From contig CM047429.1 of the NCBI GenBank assembly GCA_026168455.1, forward strand, positions 1,601,370 to 1,665,369: a DNA stretch of 64,000 bases, read 5' to 3'. Position 1 is the first letter of the stretch. Every line of letters starts with the position of its first letter. A program made the position numbers and the translations under genes. Below, one piece after another: positions 1-10,941 of this stretch. Below the pieces are notes generated by a model that saw only the letters and a list, made by a program, of their open reading frames with translations, ran no database searches and had not been told where the DNA came from. The DNA is from Theocolax elegans. Taxonomy: Eukaryota > Arthropoda > Insecta > Hymenoptera > Cerocephalidae.

Positions 1-81
1 TATTTGAACTAATGTATAATAAAGCACCTATTAAATTTCTATATTTTATATTTGACTCACAGTTTTCAGATTTCTCTAGCT

Positions 82-759
82 TTAAATTTGTCTCCATAGG
101 AGTACTATACAATATTCTAGATAATCATAAGTTATATTTATTCCAAGATACTCTTTGATTACTAAGTCTTTCATTTTAAATTTATCGGACAAGAGTTTCT
201 TAACGCTTTGAATATTTTCCTTACTTTTACTGCAAATTAACAAATCATCTACATAAATCAAAATATAAATTTCATTTTTCTCTTTACCTTTTTTATATAA
301 ACATAAATCTACATTATTTCTTTTGAATCCTAATTTTGTAATACACTCGTCAAAATACTCATACCAGTCTCTCGGACTTTCTCGTAATCCATACAACGCT
401 TTTGACAATTTGTACACTCTATTTGTTTTATCTTCGTAACCTTTTGGTTGATTTACATATACCTCAGAGTTTATTTTTCCATTAAGAAATGCAGTTTCTA
501 CATCCATTTGTTCAATTTTTAATTCATTTTGACAACAATAAGAAAGTAAAATTTTTAAGGTATGATTCTTTGCTACTGGAGCGTATATGTCATCAATTTC
601 ATCTGTTTGTTGAAAACCTCTTACAACTAGCCTAGCTTTATATCTATCACCAGATTTTCTCGTATAAACCCATTTAACATCTAAGACTTTTTTGTCTTTT
701 ATTCTTTCTACTAATATCCAGGTTTTATTTTTATTTATGCAATCTATTTCATGATTCAT
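82..759 (-). pseudogene. Copia-type reverse transcriptase (RVT_2), partial
   Basis: The reverse transcriptase copies the element RNA into cDNA inside virus-like particles. The 225-codon frame shows the copia RT signature: a KARLVVRGFQQ block near residue 42, QMDVETAFLNG near 84, KALYGLRESPRDWY near 119 and the catalytic YVDD near residue 168. Similarity continues upstream of the first Met (about 760-822) to an in-frame TGA. The C-terminal end changes frame near base 130, so the RNase H connection is lost. Known copia RT plus RNase H is about 500 residues, so this is roughly half. The linker at 820-1183 is acidic and low in complexity, which is usual between integrase and RT. Confidence 0.85.
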
Positions 760-1183
760 TGCTTTTTTCCAATTTTTACTATCTTTACAATTTATCGCCT
801 CCTCAAATGTACCAGGCGTATCTACTCAACAGTAATTTACACATATGTTATAAGAACTACCATTACTAAATTTTCCCGAAGGTTGATTTAGTAATGAAAT
901 TAAAGCGCTGTTATTCGGATACCTAATCGGACTTTTCTTTTCGCGTGTAGATCTACGCGGCAATGTTAGCTTTTCATATTTTTTATTACTTTGTTCTTCT
1001 TCATTTTCATCCGCGCTTTCAAAAACGCTATCATTTAACTCGTTTTCTGTATTTTCATCGTTTTCTTTTTCATTTTCATTTTCATCAAAACTAATACATT
1101 TAATATTTTCTTCGATAAATTCAACATGCCTTGTAACTAATATTTATTATTTAACAAAACTCTATAGCCAACATCACTATAGC

Positions 1184-1972
1184 CTAATAGAATTCCCATA
1201 TCCGCTTTTTATCCCATTTTGAAAATCTTTTTTGTTCTGGCCTTTTTACAAAAACTTTACTCCCATATAAGCGTAAATGTTCAACATTCGATTTCTTCCT
1301 AAAGAAAGTTTTATACGGAGTTTTTCTCTCAATAGTATTAGCAAGCGTTCGATTTTTCAAATAAGTAGCCGCACATATTATTTCAGGCCAAAACCGTTTG
1401 TGTACTTGTGCCTCTGTTAGTAAACATCGCGACATATCCATTATCGTTCTATTGAATCTTGCCGCTGTACCATTTAACTCGTGTACATAGGCTGGACAAT
1501 TATTCGAAATAATGCCTTTCTCTCTCGTAAATTTATAGAAACGATTATTTAAATATTCTTTCCCGTTATCGCATCTCAGAATTTTTACTCATTTTCCGGT
1601 TATATTTTCACTTTCATTCACATATTGAATTAAACAATTATATATCTCATCGTTAGTCTTAATACAATAAACCTTAGCTATTTTGCTATAATCATCCATA
1701 AAAGAAACAAAATAATGTTCCCCATTAAATCCAGTAGTTTTAAATGGACCGCAAACATCAGTATGTATAATCTCCAAAATATCGTTTGCTCCTGTTCTAT
1801 TATTTTTAAATGGAAGAGTATGCATTTTATTCTCTATGCAAATTTTACACTTCATATATTCCGATTCAAGTTCATTAGGAATTCCCGTTAGCAACTGTTG
1901 TTTACATAATGTATTCAAATAACTAAAGTTTACGTGCTCTAAGACTCTATGCCATCGTTCCTTTTGACTCAT
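1184..1972 (-). pseudogene. Copia-type GAG-pre-integrase and integrase core, frameshifted
   Basis: Two frames belong together. 1589-1972 holds the GAG-pre-integrase domain (HRVLEHVNFSYLNTL, then the zinc-binding CKICIENK) and the first integrase catalytic Asp in HTDVCGPF. 1184-1441 holds the later core (RCLLTEAQ, FWPEIICAATYLKNR, TPYKTFF, LRLYGSKVFV). The bases between (1442-1588) still resemble the middle of the core, including the third acidic residue region, but are out of frame. A shift near 1580 and another near 1442 break it. The enzyme would insert the cDNA into chromosomal DNA. Confidence 0.8.
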
Positions 1973-1981
1973 ATTATAATT

Positions 1982-3358
1982 TTACTCGGCACTATTTATA
2001 TACGTCTCATATTTCAATTTACTTTTCATTTTGAATACTCGATTTTCTTTGTAAGCTGCAGCTATTAATCTATTATTTTTATCTATAACTTTTGCATAAT
2101 TTCCTTTTGAAACAATCGTATTTTCGTTATCGATTAATTTCCCAAAACTAATAAGATTCATGTTCATTTCTTTAGTATAAAATACATTTTTCATATTTAC
2201 TTCATTTTGTTTTCCATACGCATCAATATAACTAACAACATTTCCAATCTTTGTTGCTTTTATAGACCGATTATCGCCTAAATAAATATTTATCGGTTCT
2301 TTCAAGACAATACATTTTTCAAAGTAACTTTCATCATTTACAATATGATCCGAACATCCGCTGTCTAATAACCAATGTATTCCGTTATCTGACCTAACGT
2401 CACCTTGACTATGCTGCGCTGCATGAGCTGTTGCTGTCCAAGCGCTCGTACCAGGTCCGCTCTGCTCACCTTGGTTTAAAACTTGTTGTCGACGAAAAAT
2501 TCCACGCCCTCTGCTGTAGTTGCCTCTTGTGCCTTGCCGTCCTCTGTCTCTACTGCTTCGACCTCGAGTTGAAACTTGCCATGTTCCGCTGCTTTGTGCT
2601 GCTTGGCCTCCATCTTGGCATTCTTTTGCCAAATGTCCAGCTTTCCCGCATTTATAGCAATTTCCTTTTTGACTTTTCTTCGCAGTAAATACATTTGATC
2701 TTTTTTCATTATCTTCATTTTGATTTTTCAATTCAGCTAGTTTAATTTTATTCTTTACATTATCTGTCGTTTGATCTTCTTTTAATGTATCGATCAAATC
2801 ACCAATATAACTGTATGATTCTGGCAACGTGTTTAGTATATAATTTAATTTCTCTTTTTCACTTATTTTGGCTCCTGCGCTTTTCAATTCGTTCACAGCT
2901 TTTTCATAGTCGGTGAAAAATGACGCTGTATCACCATAATTATTCAATCTTATTTTTTCAATTCTGTTTCTGCACACAATTTGTAATGCTGTAGATTCTT
3001 TCAAATACATGCCGTCTAATTTATTTATTATGTCATAGGCTGTTGTCTCTTCACAAACAAATTCCAATTGCCTATCTGAAATCGAGCTGTATATTATATT
3101 AATAGCCTTTAAATCTTGTTCATCCCAATTTGCTGCATCTGTAGTAGCTTTTTCCCTTGTAATCACTGTATCACATTTTTTCATCTTCATAAACATTGTG
3201 ATTCTCTTTTTCCACATGCTATAATTTTCTCCATCAAACACTGGGATATTTATCTCTTTTCTCTCCATATCGTATTCTTCAATATCGAACTTTCCTTCGT
3301 GTTCAGATATACTTTCTTCTTTCTTTACCTCTTCTTCAACAATTTTGTCTTTATCCAT
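1982..3358 (-). CDS. Copia-type Gag plus N-terminal protease
   Basis: This 458-codon frame begins with an acidic leader and a UBN2/gag-like region (PVFDGENYSMWKKR near residue 39), the usual start of copia Gag. A CCHC zinc knuckle (CYKCGKAGHLAKEC) lies near residue 234 and binds RNA. An RG-rich stretch follows at about 262-290. The aspartic protease active site DSG (WLLDSGCSDHIV) lies near residue 331, inside the usual HWLLDSG context. The frame stops at TAA (1982-1984) just before the pre-integrase frame, so an originally single polyprotein is probably broken there. The ATG at 3356-3358 is chosen because the frame is closed upstream and the 5' LTR ends about 140 bp away. Confidence 0.88.
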   Translation of the reverse strand: MDKDKIVEEEVKKEESISEHEGKFDIEEYDMERKEINIPVFDGENYSMWKKRITMFMKMKKCDTVITREKATTDAANWDEQDLKAINIIYSSISDRQLEFVCEETTAYDIINKLDGMYLKESTALQIVCRNRIEKIRLNNYGDTASFFTDYEKAVNELKSAGAKISEKEKLNYILNTLPESYSYIGDLIDTLKEDQTTDNVKNKIKLAELKNQNEDNEKRSNVFTAKKSQKGNCYKCGKAGHLAKECQDGGQAAQSSGTWQVSTRGRSSRDRGRQGTRGNYSRGRGIFRRQQVLNQGEQSGPGTSAWTATAHAAQHSQGDVRSDNGIHWLLDSGCSDHIVNDESYFEKCIVLKEPINIYLGDNRSIKATKIGNVVSYIDAYGKQNEVNMKNVFYTKEMNMNLISFGKLIDNENTIVSKGNYAKVIDKNNRLIAAAYKENRVFKMKSKLKYETYINSAE

Positions 3359-3496
3359 AAACGTCTCGAATGTTCCTTCGGATTCGGACTTTTCACTTTA
3401 CTCAGACACGTGGCTTCCTTTCTTCTTAAATATTTCCTTATTTTCCCGAAGGTCAATAAGAAAATAATTAAAAATACTAACCACGCTCTACTATCA

Positions 3497-3837
3497 TGTT
3501 GAGGTGTGGATATAAAATGGAGAGAATTTTATTTAATAATGATGTGGATTTATTTAACTACTACTTCTTATATACATCGACGTGTTTATTTGGCGAAGGT
3601 TCAAGCCAGAGAGCTCGAGAAGCAGTGAGAGCGTCGTATTGTCCGACGTCTCTCGCAGTATAGTCGTACTCACATACATACTGGAGAGGGGAGACTTACA
3701 AGTGTGTCTCCACTCACACTCATTAGCACGCTCATTTATTTCGGCGTGCTTCACACTATACATGACTAGCGTACAATATTGAACTTGGTTTGAACTTGGG
3801 TATATAACAATATAAATGTACATATTATATTTCAACA
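3497..3837 (-). repeat. 5' LTR of the copia element
   Basis: On the plus strand it runs TGTTGA...TCAACA, a 6 bp terminal inverted repeat with TG/CA ends typical of Ty1/copia LTRs. Length is 341 bp. On the minus strand a TATATA-like box lies near 3801-3808 and an AATAAA signal near 3525. It sits about 140 bp upstream of the gag start, which is the place for the leader and primer site. The partner LTR is outside the window. Confidence 0.75.
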
Positions 3838-4389
3838 ATTCCAAACTACTTTTAGTCAAAGTACACATACTTCATAAACATATTCATATTCATTTAATAT
3901 ATAATTAAATGAATAAGTAATGGAATATTTATGAAAGTAAAAATAGAGGGACTAGTTGATACACGTAAATTACTAACTTACTATCAAACCATCATATCAT
4001 ATCATACTATAAGTAAAATTTTTCCGGTGTAAGGCGTACGACGTACGGAATTGACGTTCAATTAGATTTATCGTTTACCACATTTGGTTTTACCTGTGAG
4101 TGGTTGCCTAGGGTCCTCTGCTACTGGTAAAACTTGTCGACGAAAAATGCCCTTGCGAGTGTCTTGTGCTTGCGTCCTTGCTCTACTCACCCGAGTTGAA
4201 ATGCATGTGCGCTTTGTGCTGCTTGGCCTCATCTTGGCATCTTTTGCAAATGTCCAGCTTTCCCGCATTTATAGCAATTTCTTTTGACTTTTCTTCGCAG
4301 TAAATACATTTGATCTTTTTTCATTATCTGCAGTTTGATTTTTCATGCAGCTAGTTTAATTTTATTCTTTTACATTATCTGTCGTTGGA

Positions 4390-4974
4390 TCATTCTTTTA
4401 ATGTATCGATCAAATCACCAATATAACTGTATGATTCTGGGCAACGTGTTAGTATATAATTTAATTTCTCTTTTTCACTTATTTTGGCTCCTGCGCTTTT
4501 CAATTCGTTCACAGCTTTTTCATAGTCGGTGAAAAATGACGCTGTATCACCATAATTATTCAATCTTATTTTTTCAATTCTGTTTCTGCACACAATTTGT
4601 AATGCTGTAGATTCTTTCAAATACATGCCGTCTAATTTATTTATTATGTCATAGGCTGTTGTCTCTTCACAAACAAATTCCAATTGCCTATCTGAAATCG
4701 AGCTGTATATTATATTAATAGCCTTTAAATCTTGTTCATCCCAATTTGCTGCATCTGTAGTAGCTTTTTCCCTTGTAATCACTGTATCACATTTTTTCAT
4801 CTTCATAAACATTGTGATTCTCTTTTTCCACATGCTATAATTTTCTCCATCAAACACTGGGATATTTATCTCTTTTCTCTCCATATCGTATTCTTCAATA
4901 TCGAACTTTCCTTCGTGTTCAGATATACTTTCTTCTTTCTTTACCTCTTCTTCAACAATTTTGTCTTTATCCAT
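4390..4974 (-). pseudogene. Duplicated N-terminal Gag fragment (copia)
   Basis: The first 170 or so residues equal the Gag at 1982-3358. The frame ends at 4390 in the noisy part of the duplication. The zinc knuckle, protease and all of pol are missing or scrambled (4107-4390). It cannot produce a working Gag. Confidence 0.85.
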
Positions 4975-5112
4975 AAACGTCTCGAATGTTCCTTCGGATT
5001 CGGACTTTTCACTTTACTCAGACACGTGGCTTCCTTTCTTCTTAAATATTTCCTTATTTTCCCGAAGGTCAATAAGAAAATAATTAAAAATACTAACCAC
5101 GCTCTACTATCA

Positions 5113-5453
5113 TGTTGAGGTGTGGATATAAAATGGAGAGAATTTTATTTAATAATGATGTGGATTTATTTAACTACTACTTCTTATATACATCGACGTG
5201 TTTATTTGGCGAAGGTTCAAGCCAGAGAGCTCGAGAAGCAGTGAGAGCGTCGTATTGTCCGACGTCTCTCGCAGTATAGTCGTACTCACATACATACTGG
5301 AGAGGGGAGACTTACAAGTGTGTCTCCACTCACACTCATTAGCACGCTCATTTATTTCGGCGTGCTTCACACTATACATGACTAGCGTACAATATTGAAC
5401 TTGGTTTGAACTTGGGTATATAACAATATAAATGTACATATTATATTTCAACA
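5113..5453 (-). repeat. Second copy of the copia 5' LTR
   Basis: This is identical to 3497-3837 at an offset of 1616, with the same TGTTGA/TCAACA ends. It was copied as part of the tandem duplication, because the flank beyond the LTR (5454-5722) is duplicated too. Confidence 0.8.
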
Positions 5454-5737
5454 ATTCCAAACTACTTTTAGTCAAAGTACACATACTTCATAAACATATT
5501 CATATTCATTTAATATATAATTAAATGAATAAGTAATGGAATATTTATGAAAGTAAAAATAGAGGGACTAGTTGATACACGTAAATTACTAACTTACTAT
5601 CAAACCATCATATCATATCATACTATAAGTAAAATTTTTCCGGTGTAAGGCGTACGACGTACGGAATTGACGTTCAATTAGATTTATCGTTTACCACATT
5701 TGGTTTTACCTGTGAGTGGTTGACACTAGGGGTAATG

Positions 5738-5978
5738 ACATGTAGACTTTCCTGTAGACGATGTTCGAATGACCTGGAGTTCACCCTGACCACCTAGACA
5801 TCACCTCCAGGAAGTGACAATATTTTTTGCATATTTATGCAGAATGGCATGTCGACTTTCCTGTAGACATTGTCCGGATGACCCGGAGCTCACCCTGACC
5901 ACCTGGACATCGTCTCCAGGATGTGACAGTATTTTTTTCAAATCCAAGGAACATGAAATGTGGACTGTCCAGTAGATT
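5738..5978. repeat. Degenerate tandem repeat, period about 109 bp, 2.3 copies
   Basis: Blocks beginning CATGTMGACTTTCCTGTAGA occur near 5739 and 5848, with a weaker third start near 5958. Each full unit contains TCACCCTGACCACCT and ends in GTGACARTATTTTTT. There is no coding potential. 5979-6229 holds nothing recognisable. Confidence 0.75.
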
Positions 5979-6229
5979 TGGAGTAAAATATTAAAAATGA
6001 AAAATATCAAAAAAACCGTAGTTACCTTTGTCCAATGCGGCGTTTTAGATAAACTATGAATAATTGAACTAATTCTGCGAAAAAAATTGTTTCCATTTGA
6101 ATTTATAATTAAAATTTTTGTCGTAAAATTGTTGCTTTGTGTATCTAATAAATGTTATAAGGTTAATACCTAATATTTTGCGTTTCAATATTAAATAACC
6201 CGAGATTTTTTTTCTCTGTGTAACATACG

Positions 6230-7017
6230 ATAATTTTGTAATAAGTCTACACTCATTATAACTGAATAAAAATTTTCATCAAAATTATGCTAATAGTATT
6301 AGTAAAGCACAATTGAAAAAATATAAATTTCTAGAAATTAATCATGAATTTGTAATGGGTCACGGACGTTTCGTCGCAGAACATTTCATCGTCGGATGTT
6401 TCATGACGGACTTTACATCGCAAGGACTTTACATCTCACGGACTTTTCATCGCAAAGATGGAATTTTCATTGCACAAACGTACCCAATAACCCTAATACC
6501 CCAATACAAGTACAAAAAATATAAAAAATAATTTAAATAAGTGTTCATTAAAATAAGTATCTTTGAACATGTATCCCGTAAACTCGACGGATTTGGATAA
6601 TGTAATGTAATGAAAATTCCATCATTACGATGAAAAGTCCGTGCGATGAAAAGTCCTTACGATGAAATATCCTGTAACGAAACGTCCGGATACGATTTGC
6701 AATTCAACAAGATGGCAATACAGCGTATGGACTGTTAGATGATAGGTATATGTATGAAATTATGAAACTAAATCCACATTTTAAAATGCAAGATACAATT
6801 TTTTTATCCGCTATGAAGAATATTAAGCAACGTTCTTACGATGAAAAATTTATACAAATATTGTTTAGTGGTCCAACTGATATGGGACAGTGGATTTGCA
6901 ATTGTTATAATAACAAATTTATTCATGTATTATATACAGGAATACGTTCAAAAACAATTAAAACCTTACAATTGTGGTTTATTTATATAAAATCGATCAG
7001 TTAAAATCTTTCCGATT
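6230..7017 (+). pseudogene. Helitron-associated C48/Ulp1-like peptidase, copy 1 (broken)
   Basis: The 5' leader (6235-6345) aligns to 37990-38099 of the better copy. The coding part resumes near 6696 (IMKLNPHFKMQDTIFLSAMK at 6762) and matches the peptidase at 15807-16364. A 350 bp repeat-rich insertion separates the two parts. The histidine position reads GQW instead of GHW, and a deletion between the Asp block and the Cys block removes about 35 residues and shifts the frame. Similarity ends near 7017. It is a dead fragment. Confidence 0.7.
6348..6695. mobile_element. Insertion built of short repeats in inverted halves (MITE-like)
   Basis: The left half (6358-6480) repeats GGACTTT(A/T)CATCGCA-type units. 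The right half (6610-6690) repeats their complement, GATGAAAAGTCC. The two halves can pair, and the block interrupts the Helitron peptidase copy exactly where 38099 and 38117 are contiguous in the other copy. No transposase is present. Confidence 0.65.
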
Positions 7018-7214
7018 GTGACTAGTACTGTGCTAAGTGAGGGTATTACTGCGTATGTAGGTATTACTGCGATTCGTGCAAAAGTTGCTTTACGTTGATG
7101 TAAAATAAATGTGACTTACTAAATTCGATCAACATAAGCATATTAAAGAATAATACAAGTTGTTAATGATTAATTTTGTACCTTAGAGCACAATCAGTAT
7201 ATTTTATAACGTAG

Positions 7215-7420
7215 TATAAAGACAGAGATTAGTAGAAAGAGATTGCCGATGAGCATAGAGGCACGCGATCCGCCTATGTTGCCCAAGAAAGTGGCACCTC
7301 TTACAGCTACTGGTGAAGCTTACACATAATTTAGAAGTAGTGGTGGAGGACACTAAGTATCCGAGTAGGAAGGGAATCGCGCGAAGGACGAATAGTGGGA
7401 GAAACAAAAACGGCGAAGAA
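7215..7420 (+). repeat. Dispersed repeat, inverse copy at 14585-14770
   Basis: Blocks such as AGTAGAAAGAGATTGCCGAT and GAAGCTTACACA-AATTT are shared with the minus strand of 14585-14770. No ORF of interest is present. The two copies stand in opposite orientation on either side of the P-element-like gene. 7018-7214 has no recognisable feature. Confidence 0.6.
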
Positions 7421-7607
7421 GAAAATCTTATGCACGCGCTAGCTCAATTTACTTTTTCTTTCAGGATATTCATCTTTTTCAATTGTCTGCGAAGATTCAT
7501 TTAACTTTCAAACTAATTTATAATTAAAACTATTATATGCTTAAATAAATAAACCTGAAAGATCGTCGATGATCATAAACGATTTCAATATGTTTATCAT
7601 CAAATGC

Positions 7608-7706
7608 TTGGTTTGGTCAAGTGGAATAGGTGTTCGCTTTGTAAATGCGCTCATCACGGGAACTCTTGGGTTCGAGTCCCCGTATATTTCTTTTTTTTTT
7701 TTTTTA
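7608..7706 (+). mobile_element. tRNA-like element (SINE head or tRNA pseudogene) with T run
   Basis: It has an A-box-like TGGTCAAGTGG (7614-7624) and a B-box GGTTCGAGTCC (7669-7679), followed by a T tract at 7691-7706. The acceptor stem does not pair and the T stem is poor, so it is not a working tRNA gene. Confidence 0.45.
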
Positions 7707-8596
7707 AGAATATTTATTAAATATTTGTTGAAATGTTGGTTTTAATGTATTTAATTAGCCATAAAAATTGTTTTTAAAATATGTACTAAAATAAAATGGC
7801 ATGTTAAAAAATTTATGTATTGGATTAATAAAATTTTCAAAATTATTAATTATCTATTTTATTTATTGTTTAAATTGTTGTTATTTAAAAAGTTTAACTT
7901 CAAGCGTATAATTACGTTAACAAACAAACAATATAACGATATTTTATAATATTACAATGTTTATTTACTATAAATTATTGTACGATTTTAATTTATTACA
8001 AATTGTACTCATAAACTCTTAAAATTATTTAGAATTTTGAAATATTTACTATTTCTACTTGTATGAATAAACAACTAATTTTTTGTATATAACAAAAATA
8101 ATCATTAAAATGTTAAAAGTTTGTTAAGTGTTATATACTAGCAAAAAATTATGTATTATTAAGTAGAATATAAAAGCTTAAAACCACATAAATATTTTCA
8201 AATGATACTTTTTTGCGCGCGGCGAAAACTGTTGTCTTTTGTTTTACAATTGATTTGTTTACATCGATGCTCGCGTGTAAAGCAACAGATGTTTTCATCG
8301 TTGTTAACAATACCGGATCGACAACGCTTTTTCGTAGAGCAACGTTTTTTCGTGTTTTATAGTATTAATTAGTTGTATTTCAAAAATTTTTGTAATTTTG
8401 TGATTCGTGAACGCCGTTTCGAGTCGAAGAAGTCTAATTTTGCGCTTAGCAGTTTTGAAGCCTTGTAAGTATTGTTTTTTAAGGTTAATATTTTTATTCT
8501 GTATTGCATGAATTATTTCAGTACGTTCTTTCTAATTGTTTTACTTGTTTGTTTGCCGGTGTTTTATATTACAATTATTACAGTAATTACAACAGT
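7707..8596. other. AT-rich intergenic DNA and presumptive 5' region of the P-like gene
   Basis: No coding frame or repeat is recognised. From about 8215 GC content rises and CpG-containing words appear (GCGCGCGGCG, ATCGATGCTCGCG), which could be the promoter or leader of the gene starting at 8597. That is inference only. Confidence 0.3.
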
Positions 8597-8723
8597 ATGA
8601 ATAGAAGCAGAGATTTTGATCGATGTCAATATTTTGGATGCAGCAATGGAAAGCATAAAGGCGATCAACTTTTTAGATTTCCCGCAGAAGCTGGTCGTCA
8701 ACAAATATGGATTGAAAAATCAG
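8597..8723 (+). pseudogene. P-element-like transposase, exon 1 (partial THAP domain)
   Basis: The ATG at 8597 opens a frame with CQYFGCSNGKHKGDQLFRFP, the start of a THAP zinc finger (C-x-x-x-C, then the LFRFP strand), followed by RQQIWIEKSG with the conserved Trp. THAP domains of P transposases bind DNA near the element ends. The frame runs into CAG|GTATAG, a good splice donor at 8724. The second half of THAP (distal Cys-x2-His) is not found before the next coding block at 10942, so an internal exon is missing or decayed. Confidence 0.6.
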
Positions 8724-8758
8724 GTATAGGAGTGTCTTGAATCGATTTTCAAAAGTTT

Positions 8759-9871
8759 AAGGTAAAAGTCCCTGTTACTAAACGGTTTTTCACATGTTTC
8801 TTGTTCCGATCTCAATAATAAATTGAAATAAGCATAAATGTTGGAAATTTGTATACCATTCGATGTGCGTATTCTTTCTGAACAATTACCTGGTTTAACA
8901 TTTTAATTTAAACGCCTTGAAAATACATGTCCCGATTGTTTGTCCCTATTTATATAACACTTTTACAAATTCAAAATTTAACTATTTTTTAACAATCTAG
9001 CTTAGTATTTCGATTGATACTACAAGGATTTATCTTTATTTAGTGTATGAAATCATAAAATTATATAAATAAAACGATGTTCAATAATTTTAATCATAAT
9101 ACAAATGCGAGTTACTTTGGTATACAATGAACCTGTAAGAGTCTTCCGTGAGTCTTGATGCAACTATATTATAAAGATTCAATAGCCCTTTTTCACATAC
9201 TTTTGAATTTTAATCGGTTACTAATGAATAATGACGAGCATACACATATTAGTGATTCGATAGATATACGTTTGACTAACATACATACTGAAATAATATC
9301 AATTTTTCCGAAAAAAAGCTCAAAAGTAACCTTTAAGTGCGTTTGTAGGTTGACTTTCTAACCAAAAGAAATGCTTTATTTAGCCTTTATACAACATGCA
9401 TATATCATTTAAATTGATTAATAATACATTTTTAACTATTTTACCAATAAAAATCTATAAATAAATCGGTAAATATTGATTTAAAACAGTGTTTATACCG
9501 TTTAATAATAGGGACAGGAACAAAATCATATGTACGTAGTATGGAACAGCTAATAATTTAATTAAAACAATGTTAAAATTGCAAAAACAGTCTGTAATCG
9601 AAATCTATTAATGTATTATATTTTTCCGTCAAAATGTTAATCGATCTATGCCATTTTGTCAAGTGCACAGTTTAATATTTTTTCGTAATTTCCTCAGTGC
9701 TTCATTCTTATTTATTTCAATTCGTAAACACAGTTAATAGACTAAATTATTTAATAAAATTTTTCTAATCATTAATATACATATACTTTTCTTTTAATTC
9801 GTATTACTTTCTCTCTGTTTAGTACGAGGTACACTTTTCTCGAGGTGTTTATTAACAGGGACTTTTACCTT
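8759..9871. mobile_element. Non-autonomous DNA transposon in the P-like gene intron
   Basis: Terminal inverted repeats of about 19 bp: AAGGTAAAAGTCCCTGTTA at 8759 and its complement ending at 9871. The interior (1.1 kb) is AT-rich and non-coding, with further GGGACA/TGTCCC words (near 8940 and 9510) that look like subterminal repeats. It lies between exon 1 and the rest of the P-like gene. A clear target duplication was not seen. The shared AAGGTAAAAG terminus links it to 36701-37953. Confidence 0.65.
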
Positions 9872-10941
9872 ATAGCAGAAATGCGTACTTTTATACATGT
9901 GTATTTTAAATAAGCGCGATTTTTATAACCACAGCTAGAAGTAGATTAAATTGGCGTTTTAAAGCACTTTCTTACGTTTAATTGTAATTACAACAGCACT
10001 AAATATTGGACACAAATAACTACTTAATAAGAGTTCTCGTTATAATCATCTTGACAATTAAACTTTTAAAATTATATTAAATGTACCGTCTACCAATAAA
10101 TAGCCTTTTAATGCTTAACTTTAGTAGTAATTTGATAAAAAGAATTGTTAAAAATCTCGAGACATTTATTCGTTGATACAAATTTTAATGAAACGACAAG
10201 AATTAACGCCGAGCGCGTTTTAATTTCAGATGCACTTGATTTAAAGTGTTAAAAAACTAAGCTTTAACGTGTAAGAAAGTATAAAAAACTATACGTTTCT
10301 TTACATTTTCAGACGAGTTTTTATATTTATCTATTAAATTTATCTATTTATACAGAAACCGTTAAATTATATTTCAATTTTTTATACGTTTAAATATGAT
10401 TAATTAAATATGTATAATAAAATATGAAAACAAATTGTATTTACCGCCCTAATGTAGTTCAAAATACGAATTAACCTACCTATGAGTTTAAAATGGACAT
10501 TAAAATTGCAAATAACAAATGGTGTTAAAATAAATATAAGTATACATAAACATACAAAGTGCTTTTTTAGAAATGTTTTTTGTGCCCAATATTTAGTGCT
10601 ATTATAATTGAAATTGAATATTAATGTAAGAAAGAGCTTAAATACGTCAATTTATGTATCTATCTCTAGTTCTACTTATGAAATAGAGCTTTTTTAAGAG
10701 TTCAATTGTCCAATTCTGTCAATAATATGTATTATTGTATCTTTTTCTACGAATACAATACTATACACTTTTTAGACATTTCTATATCTTATATAAAAAT
10801 AAATTAAATTTACCGCTTTAATAATTGAAAGTACATATGAATTAGTAACTCAAATTAATGCAAAGCGATTAAACTACAAAAACTACAAGCAATGAGCAGC
10901 TCGAACAATAGTTTGCACACATTTATGCTTTGTTCATATAG
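9872..10941. other. AT-rich non-coding DNA, rest of the apparent intron
   Basis: No open frame, repeat or RNA gene is recognised. It ends in a pyrimidine-leaning stretch and ATATAG|GATTT at 10936-10942, a plausible splice acceptor for the following transposase block. Confidence 0.35.

Larger units (their letters stand above)
1..3837 (-). mobile_element. Ty1/copia LTR retrotransposon, 3' part cut by window edge
   Basis: Read on the minus strand the order is 5' LTR, gag with a CCHC knuckle, protease, integrase, reverse transcriptase. Integrase before RT is the Ty1/copia order. The RNase H domain and 3' LTR would lie left of base 1. Gag-protease is open, but integrase and RT carry frameshifts and stops, so this copy is not autonomous. 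The gag/LTR end plus flanking DNA is duplicated at 4107-5722. Confidence 0.9.
4107..5722. repeat. Tandem genomic duplication of about 2450-4106
   Basis: Bases 4451-5722 match 2835-4106 at a constant offset of 1616 with no difference seen by eye, including identical ORF translations. The first ~340 bp (4107-4450) match 2450-2834 but with many small deletions and changes. The copied unit includes the gag 5' part, the LTR and about 270 bp of flanking non-element DNA, so it is a DNA-level duplication and not a second retrotransposon insertion. Confidence 0.85.

Noticed and set aside
3554..3868. 104-codon minus frame, repeated at 5170-5484
   Set aside because: Covers the copia LTR and its flank; duplicated with the genomic segment.
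7608..7706. Functional tRNA gene
   Set aside because: A and B boxes are present but acceptor and T stems do not pair; treated as SINE-like. The same holds for 14330-14412 and 34276-34350.
9155..9361. 68-codon plus frame inside the intronic transposon
   Set aside because: No motif, AT-rich composition, no support from related copies.
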